Assembly: GCA_963921195.1 (NCBI GenBank)
Contig: OY992539.1
Span: 37,167,754-37,231,753, forward strand
Reading direction: 5' to 3'
Length of the DNA stretch: 64,000 bases
Origin: Pegoplata infirma
Lineage: Eukaryota; Arthropoda; Insecta; Diptera; Anthomyiidae
Shown here: positions 32,187 through 42,621 of the stretch, one piece after another
Numbering within the stretch: position 1 is the first letter of the stretch
Layout: each line of letters opens with the position of its first letter
Notes under the pieces: generated by a model
What the model saw: the letters and a program-made list of their open reading frames with translations, nothing else
Databases searched by the model: none
Told to the model about the DNA's origin: nothing
Position numbers and translations under genes: made by a program

Positions 32187-32403
32187 ACACTGAGAAAACA
32201 GATGACACAACAACTGAATTAAGATCCAACTGAATGGTTCGATTGCAACAACTGAAATTTTTACCGAAATTTCTTTATCAAAACTTAATTTTTGTTGGTT
32301 CAATTAAATTCCGGCAGTCGCAACTTAAAATTTCGAGTGTTGCAATCGAACCATTCATTTAACTCTAAATTCGGCTGGAACAATTGATATGTTTTTTCTG
32401 TGT
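32187..32403. mobile_element. Small MITE with CACTGAGAAAACA / TGTTTTTTCTGTG ends
   Basis: The ends are approximate inverted repeats, and inside them AACTGAATGGTTCGATTGCA mirrors TGCAATCGAACCATTCATTT. TA follows the right end; the left flank is AA, so the TA duplication is not clean. Confidence 0.6.
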
Positions 32404-32456
32404 AGCCTCAATACGTCGCCTTTCAATTTGGCAAAAATGGCTTTTTTAACCGTATT

Positions 32457-33096
32457 CATAGATGGGACTAATTAATTAAAGGGACCAATTAATTGATGGT
32501 TTAATTACCATTTAATTGATGCCAATGGTAATGAAATTTTTTTCGTTACCATTGGTTGTATCAATTGTACCAATTAAATTACTAATCAATTTAATTACTA
32601 ATGAAAATTAAAAAACAAATAATTACCATTGGTATGGCATCACTTAAAAAAAATAATTGCCATTAGTAAAAGTCGTCACAATATTGTCAAAATCGTTAAT
32701 ATTTGGAAATATCTGCTGTTTTTTGTTATATTGTGTATTAGTTCTCCACATTTTATAAACCAAACACACGTTGATTGCCTTTTGTATAACAAAATATTTG
32801 AAATTTTTATTTGCGTTTTGTTTTTTGTCTTTGACATTTTCATATTTTTTTGAAAAACATACTTTGATGTTTAAATTTTTAACTTTTAAAAAAAACAAAA
32901 ATGTGCAAACCAATGGTTTTGAAACCAATTATAATTGGTGTTTTTCAACAATTGGTGCATTTCATTACCATTAGTAATTATTTTTTCAATTAAAAAAATT
33001 TAATTACCATTAAATGGTAATGAAAATATTTTCATTACCATTGATATGAACCAATGGTAATTAAATTTCAATGGTAATGAAAAATTCCCATCTATG
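32457..33096. mobile_element. hAT-type MITE with TTACCATTGGT arrays
   Basis: ACCGTATT at 32449-32456 and 33097-33104; ends CATAGATGGGA and TCCCATCTATG. Subterminal zones repeat AATTACCATTGGTAAT and TTAATTG words in both orientations. The middle (32680-32900) is unmatched spacer with no gene. The ends resemble the TAGAGATGGG family at 24102. Confidence 0.9.
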
Positions 33097-33489
33097 ACCG
33101 TATTACAATAATTATCCTTTCGAAATTTAGCAGGTAAAAGTATTCACATCGAATCATTAAAAATTATAAAGAAATCAAACCAGTTCTATTTGCATCTTCC
33201 AATATTCGTAAAAATTTCTCAAAATTCAGAAAATTGTAAATTCGTGACAAAAACGTTGGTCGTTTTTGTTAATCGTGTACTTTAGTCCCCATATAAAAAT
33301 TTCCCTCAATAATAAATTAAATCGTAGGCGCCCTAGTAGTAGGGTATTCAATTAATCGGGTTTCTATTTTAATCGGTTAATCGAGCAAATAATTAATCGG
33401 GTTCCAGATTTAATCGGTTTTTAATCGGTTAAATTTAAATTATCCGGTTAACCGAATAAAATCAATTTTATATTCAAATTGGAAATCAA

Positions 33490-34002
33490 TAGAGTCCGAC
33501 CGAAACCAGTTTTCGAGGCCGAACCGAAACCGAACCGAATATTCGGCGGAAAAAGTAATATTCGGCCGAAACCAAACCGAAACCGAAACTAAAAAAAAAC
33601 TACTGCCTGGCATGAATAAAATTATTAAAAAGTTGTTAAAGATAAATATACAGCATATGATGCTTTTAAACCATAGGAATTGTTGTATTTTTGAAAAAAA
33701 ATATGTTTTTTAAAAAACTTACAAAAAAATTGTACATTTCGTTAGGAGAAAATAATTTTTGAACTGAAACAGTTTTACATTTATTGCAAAAACTTGTAAC
33801 ATTTTCTTACATTGAACTGAAACAAGTGTAATGAAATACGAAATCAAAAAATTCAGCGACTTTTTTACATATTTTTTAAAATACAAAAAAAGTTTCGGTT
33901 TCGGCTTATATTCGGCCAAAATTTTGTCGATACCGAATAGAGGCCGAAACCCCATTATTCGGCCGAAAACGAGACCGAAACCGAATATTCGGTCGGACTC
34001 TA
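33490..34002. mobile_element. hAT-type MITE with CCGAAACCGAA arrays
   Basis: GAAATCAA at 33482-33489 and 34003-34010; ends TAGAGTCCGACCGAAACC and CGGTCGGACTCTA. Subterminal CCGAAACCGAA / TTCGGTTTCGG and GAATATTCGG words occur at both ends. The centre is AT-rich and holds no gene. It is nested in the hAT element 33340-35912. Confidence 0.9.
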
Positions 34003-34346
34003 GAAATCAAGCCCCAAATTTTAAAAAAATGGCCAAAATGTTAACCCAATAAAATTTTTTTATAAATATCTTACGAACGGATTTCATTCCACGGCTTCAG
34101 TGTAAAAAAATATTAAAAAAACTTATCTTGGGTGGAATTGCTTGAAAAATGTTGGCGAATGAGCTCGACTCAAAAGCTTTTGTTTTCTTATTGAAATATA
34201 TTTAGGGTCGAAATTGCAATATTTTCTTCGATCGATATCTCCGTGATGAAAAAAGATATCTGAAAGATTCAAAAAGCATTCTGAAGAGAAAAATTATTAA
34301 TTTAAGATGTGAATAGTTTTGAGGTTAAAAAAATCTAGGTTTTATA

Positions 34347-35199
34347 CACTCAAAATAATTACTCAGTCAAATACTCTGTAAAATGGCTGTAATCTCATTT
34401 CGACAGATGTTTGACAAAGATATCTGTCGAAATACAGATTTTAAGAAAATACTTTGTATTTTCTTGAGACCGAAAAACAAAATTTTATCTGTAATTTTAA
34501 TTTTTTACTTTGTAATCTCTATTTTACAGATGATAAACAGAGTTTTTTTTGTTAAAATATGGATTTTTTTACTTTGTTTTTTTCTCGTAACCAAAATACT
34601 AAATTTCATTTGCAATTTTACTTATTGCTCTGTAATACAGTTTTCAAACCAAAATCACTTCAAAAAACTTCCAAATAAGTATGACCGATAAACCGCTCTT
34701 TAAAAAGTGTCTTAAATTACAATAAAAACTAGTAAATTTTACGAAGATGACGTGTATAATTGGAGTTACTCGTTATAAACTCGTTATATTCACAAAAATA
34801 AAAAAGTAAATTTACAATTTGAAAGCATTAAAATTTTAATTTTAAATAATTTTTCTTTTAAATTTTAATTAATGTTTTTGATGCAGAGAAGTTTTACTTA
34901 TAAAATGGATTTACCTAAAACTTTGTAAATTTACAGAGTTTTTTTTTTGTAAAATTTTCAACTATAAAATGCATTTAACTATAACTTTGTAAATTTACAG
35001 AGTTTTTTTGGTAAAATTCTTTTCGGTTTTGATATATTGATATTTTACAGATAATTTTGTAAATTTACAGTTTTTTTTTATCGAAATACAGAGTTTTTTT
35101 CGTAAAATAACAAAAAATTTTGCTGGTTGGAAATCTATGGTATTTTCTGCTGGCTCAGCAGAGTACCTCTGTAATTTAACAGAGTGATTATTTTGGGTG
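34347..35199. mobile_element. TA-flanked MITE, CACTCAAAATAATTACTC ends
   Basis: TA at 34345-34346 and 35200-35201; ends CACTCAAAATAATTACTC and GAGTGATTATTTTGGGTG (one mismatch in 18). TTTGTAAATTTACAGAG is repeated three or four times in the right half. Same terminal type as 18849-19739 and 43398-43853. Confidence 0.85.
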
Positions 35200-35329
35200 T
35201 AGATTTCTGAACACAGCGAAAATTTTAATGTTTTGGCAGTATAGTAAATCGAAACCGTAAATATCAAGAACTTAATGAGATAGATCAATTCTAAACGCAG
35301 ATGCGGATTTAGCTCATTAAAAGCCACAC

Positions 35330-35770
35330 ACAAAAAAAAAACTTTGTTAAATTACTAGGAAAAGTCTCGTAATACCTTTTTACCAATGTTTGTCAGTTTT
35401 CCTTGTTTTTTAATAAACCGAAATTTAAATTTTTTTGTAATTTTACAATTTTTTTTGTAATTTTACAAATTTTCAAGATAATTTTACAAAAAAATCGAGT
35501 AAATTCACGAGAATTCCTTGAAATTTTAATTGCGCCAAAAAACTGTAAATTTACAATTTTATTGGTAAAGAGCTTGTAAAATTACAAAATTATTGCTTTT
35601 TTACCAAATTGTAAAATTACTAGCAATTCTCGTAAAATAGGAGGTAGCAAAAAATATAGTAAAATTACAAAACCTCTTTGTATATTTTATCGTGTCAAAA
35701 AATTTGTTAATTTAGAATTTTATTGGTAAAAACCTAGTAATTTGATTTGAATAAAACTGTAAAGGTACTA
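35330..35770. repeat. Probable MITE with TTAAATTACTAGG / CCTAGTAATTT ends
   Basis: ACACAAAAAAAAAACTTTG followed by TTAAATTACTAGG is mirrored loosely at 35730-35745. Internal TTTTGTAATTTTACAA and GTAAAATTAC words repeat many times. The target duplication was not found. Confidence 0.5.
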
Positions 35771-36099
35771 AAAAAATAAATTTCGGTTAATCGGTTAATC
35801 GACTAAAATTAACCGATTTATTTGTTATTTGAAAATTGGCAAATTATTCGAACAGTTAATCGACCAAAATTAATCGGTTTACCGATTAACGGTTAATCGA
35901 TTGAATACCCTACCCAGTAGGCTAGTTGGTAGCGTGCTAGCCTATGCGTCTGGGGATCGTGGGTTCGATTCCCACCAGAACCTTGGTCTGTGCCGCTACA
36001 ACGACACAATGGTCATTGTCGCCCGTCTCGGTTAGGTTAATCATATACTAAGATTTGTGATTATATGTTAAAAATTCAATAAATAAATAAATTAAATCG

Positions 36100-36540
36100 G
36101 GCTATTGGCCGTAAAATAGCCTATTTTCCTCAATTTTTGTTTCTGTGTGATTTTTACACTTATTAAAGAACTCGAAAATGTTGATTCAATTGGTCCATGT
36201 TTAAACTAAAGATCCATTTTTCCGAAAATTATATGATCCGTCTTGAACGACTATAATTGTTTTTTTTTTTTTTTTTGTGGAGATCGCGAGATATTTGAGG
36301 GAGTCGCCAAGTGAAAGTTAGGAAAAAGCCCTGAGCTATGTACTTTGTAAGATTACAAGAAAACTCACCGATAAAACTCAATTCTGATGGCGGAATTGAA
36401 TTCAGCAGGTTACAAATAAGTAGAATGACAAATAATTGCATACTATCTTTTACAAAGTGAAGGGTGTAAAAATATATTAGTTTCAAGTTGAAATGCAATT
36501 GACACATTTTTAATGAAAACAACTAAAAATTTTATTTCCA
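36100..36540. other. Non-coding stretch
   Basis: No gene or element recognised. The 97-codon minus-strand frame here has no recognisable domain. Confidence 0.4.
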
Positions 36541-36544
36541 GTTT

Positions 36545-36740
36545 AGCCGGATCAAAAACACTCTCTACAGTTCTTAAAATTTTTTTCTAAAATTTGTCAT
36601 TCCGTTTCTAACACCAACATCGGTTTAGGACTGATCGATGTTAAGACAATCTGCAGATGTCCGTCCGTCTGGAAATACGATAATTTTTGAAAGGAGTCTG
36701 CTGAATCAGCAGTGCTGATGTTTGATATATACCTTTATCA
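36545..36740 (-). repeat. Decayed mini-me fragment
   Basis: TTTGTCATTCCGTTTCTAAC, CATCGGTTTAGGACTGATCG and GATGTCCGTCCGTCTGG correspond to the mini-me right half and its (GTCC) core on the minus strand. Confidence 0.65.
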
Positions 36741-37435
36741 TTCTCTTGGTCAGGGTATTTGCAAAAAAAGTAATACCACTTCCTAGTGGAGTGCTTTAAA
36801 ACTACAAAAATTGATTACATTTACAGAACGATAGTAAAAACAAATTTATGAAAAATAGAATTTGAGAAGAATTCCTGGATTAAATTTCCGTTTTTTCAAA
36901 TTTTACTGAATTAAAGCAAAATATGGCAAACTTATTCTCATGTAATTCGTATAATCTTTTTTGTCTATGTTGTTTTCTCCAAAACGGTGTTATTGTCCTT
37001 TGTGTTGTTTCTGATTTTTCTTTATTTGGATTATTGTAAGTATCATGTAACTTTTTAGTCTTGGTCAAACACATACATATGTTTCTTTTTCTGAATTCGG
37101 TGACTGGTTTATTTGTTTATGTTTTCTTTTTTTAGACATGTTTAAAATCATGTTAAAACACATATTTTTTTTGGTATCAATGTGTATTTGCATACCATTG
37201 TGCTGTGAAACCATCCCTCGATTGTCAGGAAAAATTTAAAATAACTAAAAATGTTGCTTGTGTTTTGCCGAAATAATAAAACATCCCGGTCATAAAAATT
37301 GTTTGATATTTTTTTTTTCGTTTTGGAGTAAAAAATTCATTAATATTAATTTCAAAAAAAAATTTTTTGAAAAAGTCCAGGACAGAATTTTCCAGACAAA
37401 AATATTATTCGCGTTTTGGTTTTAAATAATATATC
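36741..37435. other. AT-rich non-coding stretch
   Basis: No gene, RNA or element is recognised. Confidence 0.4.
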
Positions 37436-37439
37436 CAGG

Positions 37440-37660
37440 GTTTAGTCACTTTCTCAAAAAAGTGACAGGTGTTTTATGTTTGGGTCCATGTGACATGTCA
37501 CATGACCTCTCAAGGATCGGTACTTTTACCGCCGAAAGGCGGAAGGTTATTGCTCGTCTTAAAACTTATAAGAATTGCTTATTGTTCGGAGCCCGAGACC
37601 GATGCTTTGAGGTGTTCCATTGTTGAAATTACCTTGTATCAAGGGTCATAGGTGTATTTA
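37440..37660. other. GC-richer island with a GNRA-loop hairpin
   Basis: Composition differs from the surroundings. CCGCC-GAAA-GGCGG (37529-37542) is a perfect 5-bp stem with a GNRA-type loop. ATGTGACATGTCACAT (37490-37505) is a perfect 16-bp palindrome, with TCACTTT...AAAGTGA just upstream. A 60-codon open frame runs through it but matches no family I recognise. It could be part of an untranslated region or LTR of a retroelement, or a structured RNA; neither is shown. Confidence 0.4.
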
Positions 37661-37974
37661 TCTCTGGATTTAGTGAATGGCCGTTTTTTATGATATTCGT
37701 TTACTTATTTTTGTTTCTTGTTAAAATCTTCTTAAGTTTTCAAAAAGTATATTGACTTCTTTTCGATTTATATATACAAATGAATCTCTTTATCCTGTTT
37801 ACATAAAAAATGTACATAAGTAGGTATATATTAGGGGGACGCTTATGTAAAGGAAAATCAAAAATATGGATTTTCAAATTAGACCCCTAAAAATAGGCAA
37901 TAAAAATTGAATAACATTTAAAAAGTTCCTATAACGTACATTAATTTACAGTAAAGTTTATTCTATTTGATATC

Positions 37975-38611
37975 AACATCCGACAGCCAATATTAAACAT
38001 AAACCGGATGATAAACCTCTAAAAGAAGAGATCAAATGGAGTAAACCTGCATATACAGTTTTACATTTCGTGATCCTGTTGCCTTTTAAAAGAACTTTAA
38101 AGTTTCAAAGGATAAATTTTGTAAAATATTTTTAAAATATTTGTACTTATCCCAGAATAACACTGGTGATGGCAAATGAAAGAGGAAGATCTCCCCTAAT
38201 TTTTTTATTTTTTTTATTTTGCCATATCAGGATAAAAGGATGTGAATAAAGTCATTTGAAACTTAATCAAAATATGTTTTTGAAAATTTTGAATGATATT
38301 GAATGTTACATTTTTGAAAGGACGTAAATTAGCTCCTTTTTCCTGATAACAAAATAGGAAAATTAGGGGAGATCCTCCTCTTTCATTTCCTATCACTAGT
38401 GGCATCCTAGGACAAGTATAAATATTAAAAAAAAATATTTTTTAACATTTAATCCCCTAAAACTTTGAAGTCATTTTAAAAGAAAACAGGATCACTATAA
38501 GAAAAACTGTAAATGGAGTAATACTTCATTTACTCTCTAGTTTCAAACGTATATTAGCCAGTTCGTGTTTAACGACTTTTTTCTTTTTTGTCGGATGGTG
38601 TATTCAGAGCA
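37975..38611. mobile_element. Foldback family B, complete copy
   Basis: ACATCCGACAGCCAATATTA and AAACATAAACCGG at the left are mirrored by GTTCGTGTTTAACGAC and GTCGGATGGTGT at the right. The arms also mirror AAATGAAAGAGGAAGATCTC / GAGATCCTCCTCTTTCATTT around a centre near 38290. Other copies: 41197-42010 (complete) and 58245-58420 (left half). 37661-37974 shows no gene. Confidence 0.75.
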
Positions 38612-38824
38612 AGTTTATATGCTTTTGAAAATAAAATATGTTTTTTTGTCGCACGGCTTTAATGCTTTTTTTTCATAATAATATAAAAACTGTTATCGTG
38701 ACAATTGGTCCTTAGGAACAATAAAAAATTGTTGCATATTTCTAGAGCTCCATTGCTTAAGTCCAATTTGTTTATTGAGCGCACCTTAAAGTATGCTGTA
38801 AAAATGTTTAAAAATTTACATTTA

Positions 38825-39926
38825 GAGGCCTATTCACAGTTATGACTGGTTATGACTAATTTTATTATTTTTAAACTTCATATTCTCTGTGTTGGTTGTA
38901 AACACAACCACAAAAATCCTCAAAAGTTAAAATTATTTGTCAATTTTGAGATGCACAGTGCCACATTTGGCCAATCTAGGACGACAAAAATCCAATTTTA
39001 TTTATATTGACTGGAAATTCGGTATAAATGTTCGTTTTGACTTCAAAAACAACATTATGAAAAATATGGGAGGCCAGTTAACGGCCACGCCCACTTTTTA
39101 AAAATTTTTAATTTTGGTTGTAATTTTTTTAAACTTGGTATATATACTCTCAAGGACTGTAGAAATAATTTCACAAAAAAAGGGGGCGGTCAGACAACTT
39201 CCACGCCCACTTTTTAAAAATATGTTTAAAAAATATGTAAAAACAAGGTTTACATATCGTCCCACTGTAGTCGGCGTCGCAGACGGTCGCAAAAGTTAGC
39301 CGCAGAAATAAGTACTATGGATATTAGTCAATATGTCTGAAAAAGTCCGGCGACCAATAGAGACCAAACACAAAAGTTCTATTCCATCAAAAAAAATAAT
39401 ATATATATTTTTCTTTTCAAAAATTTTTATTATGTTAAAAATTTAATAAAAAATAGAAAAAAAATTTTAAAAAAGAAGAAAAGGTATGACTTAAAGCCTT
39501 TAAATACCCTTTAAAATTACCAAAAAAGAGTGTATAAATATCTTTTTTTGTTAAAAAGTTACAACAGTTTAAAATCGACTTAATTAATGCGAAATAATGA
39601 ACACTACTTTCAGGATTTTACAAAATGCAACTTTATGCACCCACATCTTAATAACGAATAGAATTATAGTTCTTATATGAGAATTTCCGTGTTATTATGA
39701 ATTTTTTTTGATACATACAAACAAATCATAAAAATCGGGGAACTTTTTTTTTTTTTATTTTTGTCGTGCTAGATTGGCCAAATGTGGCACTGTGCGATGT
39801 GGGTAGCAGGTCTTTATTTTTTTGAAATTTTCAAACAAAATTTGAATTTTTTTATTATTGTTTACAACAACCACATGGAAAAAATTGAGTTATGATTGAG
39901 TTATGACTTTTTTGTGAATAGGCCCC
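38825..39926. mobile_element. PIF/Harbinger-like MITE
   Basis: TTA at 38822-38824 and 39927-39929; ends GAGGCCTATTCACAGTTATG and TGTGAATAGGCCCC, with TTATGACT words and a TTGTAAACACAACCAC / TTTACAACAACCAC pair inside. A 3-bp TTA duplication with GGGCCTATTCAC-type ends fits PIF/Harbinger. The centre is filled by another MITE (38954-39794). Confidence 0.75.
38954..39794. mobile_element. MITE with about 40-bp near-perfect inverted ends
   Basis: CACAGTGCCACATTTGGCCA then ATCTAGGACGACAAAAAT is mirrored at 39757-39794 with one mismatch. Inside, GGCCACGCCCACTTTTTAAA / TTCCACGCCCACTTTTTAAA is a direct repeat. The duplication is unclear (GATG occurs on both sides). The CACAGTG ends suggest hAT, unproven. 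It lies within the Harbinger-like element. Confidence 0.8.
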
Positions 39927-39952
39927 TTAACCAGAAAGAGGCAGAGATGTAT

Positions 39953-40099
39953 ACTGCCGTCCCAAGAAAGAAATTCACAAGTGACAAAATTTCAAAATTT
40001 AGGTAAGGGCAGATTTTGAACCGTAAATAAGTTTTGATTTTTTGTGTTAACCTTAAAATGCCCATTTTCAACTATAAATTTCTTTCTTAGGAGGGCAGT
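39953..40099. mobile_element. 147-bp MITE
   Basis: ACTGCCGTCCCAAGAAAGAAATT and AATTTCTTTCTTAGGAGGGCAGT-type inverted ends (two or three mismatches) surround a short AT-rich loop. The ACTGCCC-like end resembles the element at 5225-6002. Confidence 0.7.
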
Positions 40100-40680
40100 T
40101 TTTTTTTTAAATCCTTATTCCTAATAATTTTCTTTAAATTTCTGCTAACAACAATTCCTTGTCATATTTCAAAATAAATTCTACCCTACTTAAACTTCTT
40201 CTACAAATTTTGTTTGAAATCTTTAGAAAACAACACAAAGTTTTTATTTTTTTCTACATTTTTTTATTTTTTTCTTCATTTTTTTTTTTTTTTTGTATTT
40301 ATTTATGTAAATAAAGTGCAAAATTTGTATACATATTTTTCAATTTGTATTACAAACAACAACAACATATAAACGGGAATATGGAAAAAGTCATTGAAAT
40401 GTTATTAATATGTCTAAAGGTTTTTGGTACGAAAAAAACCCATAACATTCTTTCTTATTTTCTATTATCTTTTAGAATTGTTGTACTAAAATAAAGTCAT
40501 AAATAAGTTGAAATAAGAATATTAGGGGTTGTTTTTTGTTTAAAGCTAAAGGAACTTTTCAAGTTCAACTAAATATAGTGATAATAATTGTTTAAAGACT
40601 GGAAAAGAAAAAAAAAACAAGAAAAAGGGTGTTAATTTTTTTTTAATATTTACAAATATTAGACGAAAAAAGCAAAAAAA
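40100..40680. other. AT-rich non-coding stretch
   Basis: Long T and A tracts; no gene or element recognised. Confidence 0.4.
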
Positions 40681-40689
40681 CCTTAAAGT

Positions 40690-42060
40690 ACTGGTTTACT
40701 AATTCAGAGGATATTATGGAACTAAAAATTATATTTCAGTGTCATACCTGCGTAATTGTGAATATTTGACGATTAGAAGGACCATTTAGAAATCTTAAAA
40801 CGCAAATAAAGAAGTTTTCTTACAAAAAATATAATTATTTTTGTGATATTTAAAAAAACTGTAGGAAAATTTTATATAAAAGAAAAATGATATCTAAAAT
40901 TGTTATTTTAAAATTATTTTTGGTCCTTCGAACCGTAAGATTTTTTTTTGCGATATTAGATATTAAACGGAAAATTTAAAAATCTTAAATTATTTGTTTA
41001 CTAATGCAGAGGATATAATGGAACTTAAAAATCAATTACAGTACCAATGCGCCAAAAGTCATATCTGCGAAATTTTAAATATTTGACGGTTAAAAGAACC
41101 ACTCAAAAATTGTAACACGCGAATAATTAAATTTTCTTGTAAAAACATCATTATTTTAAGGATATTTAAAACCTGTTTTAGAATTAAGGGAAAATTACAC
41201 CGTCCAACAAAAATAAAAAAAGTCGTTAAAACACGCAATGGATTATATACATTCGAAACTAGAGACTAAATGTAGTAAAACTGCATTTACAGTTTGTCTT
41301 TTCGTGATCCTGTTTCCATTTAAAAGGGACTTCAAAGTTTAAGAGGATTAAATTTTATAAAATATTTTTTTAATATTTGCACTTGCCCTTCACTCAAAAT
41401 AATTCTACAGTACAAGTTTTAGTAAGTGATTTTGTACCGAAGTCTACTAATAAGTTACTAATTTTAGTATCTTGAAAGTACTAAAATTAGTATTTTTTAC
41501 TGGTTTTGAATAATATTAGGAAAAAAAAATATTATTGGTTACCAATTCCTGTACTAGGTCCTTTTGGGCTAAAATTAGTTAAATTTTTAGTAGTGATAGC
41601 AAATGAAAGAGGAGGATCTCCCCTAATTTTCCTATTTTATTATTTTTGCATATAAGGAAAAATGAGGTAAGTTAGGTCCTTTCAAAAATGTATCCTTCCT
41701 TATCATTAAAAAATGTTAACAAAATACTTTGATAAAGTTTTCAAATGACTTTATTCATATCCTGATGTGGCAAAATAAAAAAATGAAAAAATTAGGGGAG
41801 ATCATCCTCTTTCATTTGCCATCACCAGGTCGTCTTAGAACAAGTACAAATACTTCAAAAATAAAATGTATCTTTTAAAAATATGAAGTCATTTTAAAGG
41901 AGACAGGATCACGAAATTCAAAACTGTAAATGCAGTTTTTCTCCGCTTGATCTCTACTTTCAGACGAATATCATTCGGTTTATGTTTAATATTGGTTGTG
42001 GGACGGCTGATGGTCCTTCGAACCGTAAGGTTTCAGTGTTTCGCTGATAAATTTTTTATG
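40690..42060. repeat. About 305-bp direct repeats, interrupted by family B
   Basis: GGTTTACTAATTCAGAGGAT (near 40690) recurs as TGTTTACTAATGCAGAGGAT (near 41000), with later matches CATATCTGCG/CATACCTGCG, GAATATTTGACG and AACACGCGAATAA/AACGCAAATAA. The word TGGTCCTTCGAACCGTAAG ends unit one (about 40920) and recurs just after the family B insertion (about 42011), showing that unit two was split at about 41197. No coding role recognised. Confidence 0.7.
41197..42010. mobile_element. Foldback family B, complete copy inside the 305-bp repeats
   Basis: Left ACACCGTCCAACAAAAATAA then AAAGTCGTTAAAACACG, right TTGGTTGTGGGACGGC. The arms mirror as in 37975-38611, including CAAATGAAAGAGGAGGATCT / ATCATCCTCTTTCATTTG. 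An extra segment beginning CACTCAAAATAATTCTACAG (41394-41600) is absent from the first copy and is a probable TA-type MITE inserted in this one. Confidence 0.75.
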
Positions 42061-42299
42061 TTTTTACATTTTTCACATATTACAGAGAAAGAAAAATGCC
42101 GCCAAATTTTGCACCCTTGTTCAAAACATTAAAACATGATATTTTTTTGCTGAAGATTTGGGTGTGGAAAGCAAGATGCGGTCCAAACCAAAACAGTTGT
42201 AATTTGGTAACTGAGTGTATTACTTAAGTGCAAAAAAGTATTATTATATATTGGAGAGTATAAAAGATTCGGCATAGACGAATTCAATTGTTTTTTTGT

Positions 42300-42610
42300 A
42301 CATTTGTTAAACAAATCGAAAACATGAGAAAAAAAATGTTTGGCAAAAAAAATTTTTTTTTGATGTAAAAAAAATTTTTGATGAAAAAATATGGATAAAA
42401 ACAAATTGTTGATGAAAAAAATGTTGATGAAAAAATATTGATAAAAACAAATTTTTGATGAAAAAAAATGATGAAAATAAAGAATTGATGAAAACCAAAA
42501 AATTATGATAAATATGATAAAAAAAATTAATGCAAAAAAAAATGATAACAATACAATTTCTCATGAAAAAAAAAAATATTTATGGATAAAGGAAAAATTG
42601 TTGATCAAAC
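42300..42610. repeat. TGATGAAAAAA low-complexity repeat
   Basis: Irregular repeats of TTGATGAAAAAAAT with AACAAATTG words. The same low-complexity sequence surrounds foldback A at 43960-44110 and 45200-45440, and appears inverted at 63690-63880. The 140-codon minus-strand frame over it is compositional only (F, I and H runs). Confidence 0.75.
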
Positions 42611-42621
42611 AAATTTAGGAA

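Larger units (their letters stand above)
33340..35912. mobile_element. hAT-type element with TTAATCGGTTAATCG arrays
   Basis: CCTAGTAG at 33332-33339 and CCCAGTAG at 35913-35920 (one difference); ends TAGGGTATTCAATTAATCGG and TTAATCGATTGAATACCCTA. Both subterminal zones are dense in AATCGGTTAATCG. The interior is mostly other insertions: a hAT MITE at 33490-34002, a TA MITE at 34347-35199 and probably another at 35330-35770. No transposase. It is inserted in a SINE. Confidence 0.85.
33325..36085 (+). repeat. tRNA-derived SINE split by a hAT element
   Basis: AATAAATTAAATCG at 33311-33324 and 36086-36099 is the SINE's own 14-bp target duplication. The SINE begins TAGGCGCC..., is interrupted at CCTAGTAG (33340-35912 insertion), and resumes at GGCTAGTTGGTAGCG (A-box-like), then GTGGGTTCGATTCCCAC (B-box), a body with GCCGCTACAACGACACAATG, and an AATAAATAAAT tail. 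Removing the insertion and one CCYAGTAG restores a tRNA-like head. Retroposition by a LINE is inferred from the tail and duplication. Confidence 0.85.

Noticed and set aside
33490..35912. Protein-coding potential of frames in 33719-34691
   Set aside because: All lie inside nested MITEs and are dominated by subterminal repeats or T/A runs.
38954..39794. Clear 8-bp hAT duplication around the 38-bp-ended MITE
   Set aside because: Only GATG is shared at shifted positions; superfamily therefore left open.
42129..42564. 140-codon minus-strand open frame, the longest frame apart from the retrotransposon
   Set aside because: It lies on TGATGAAAAAA low-complexity repeats; its F/I/H-rich translation only reflects the repeat and has no domain.
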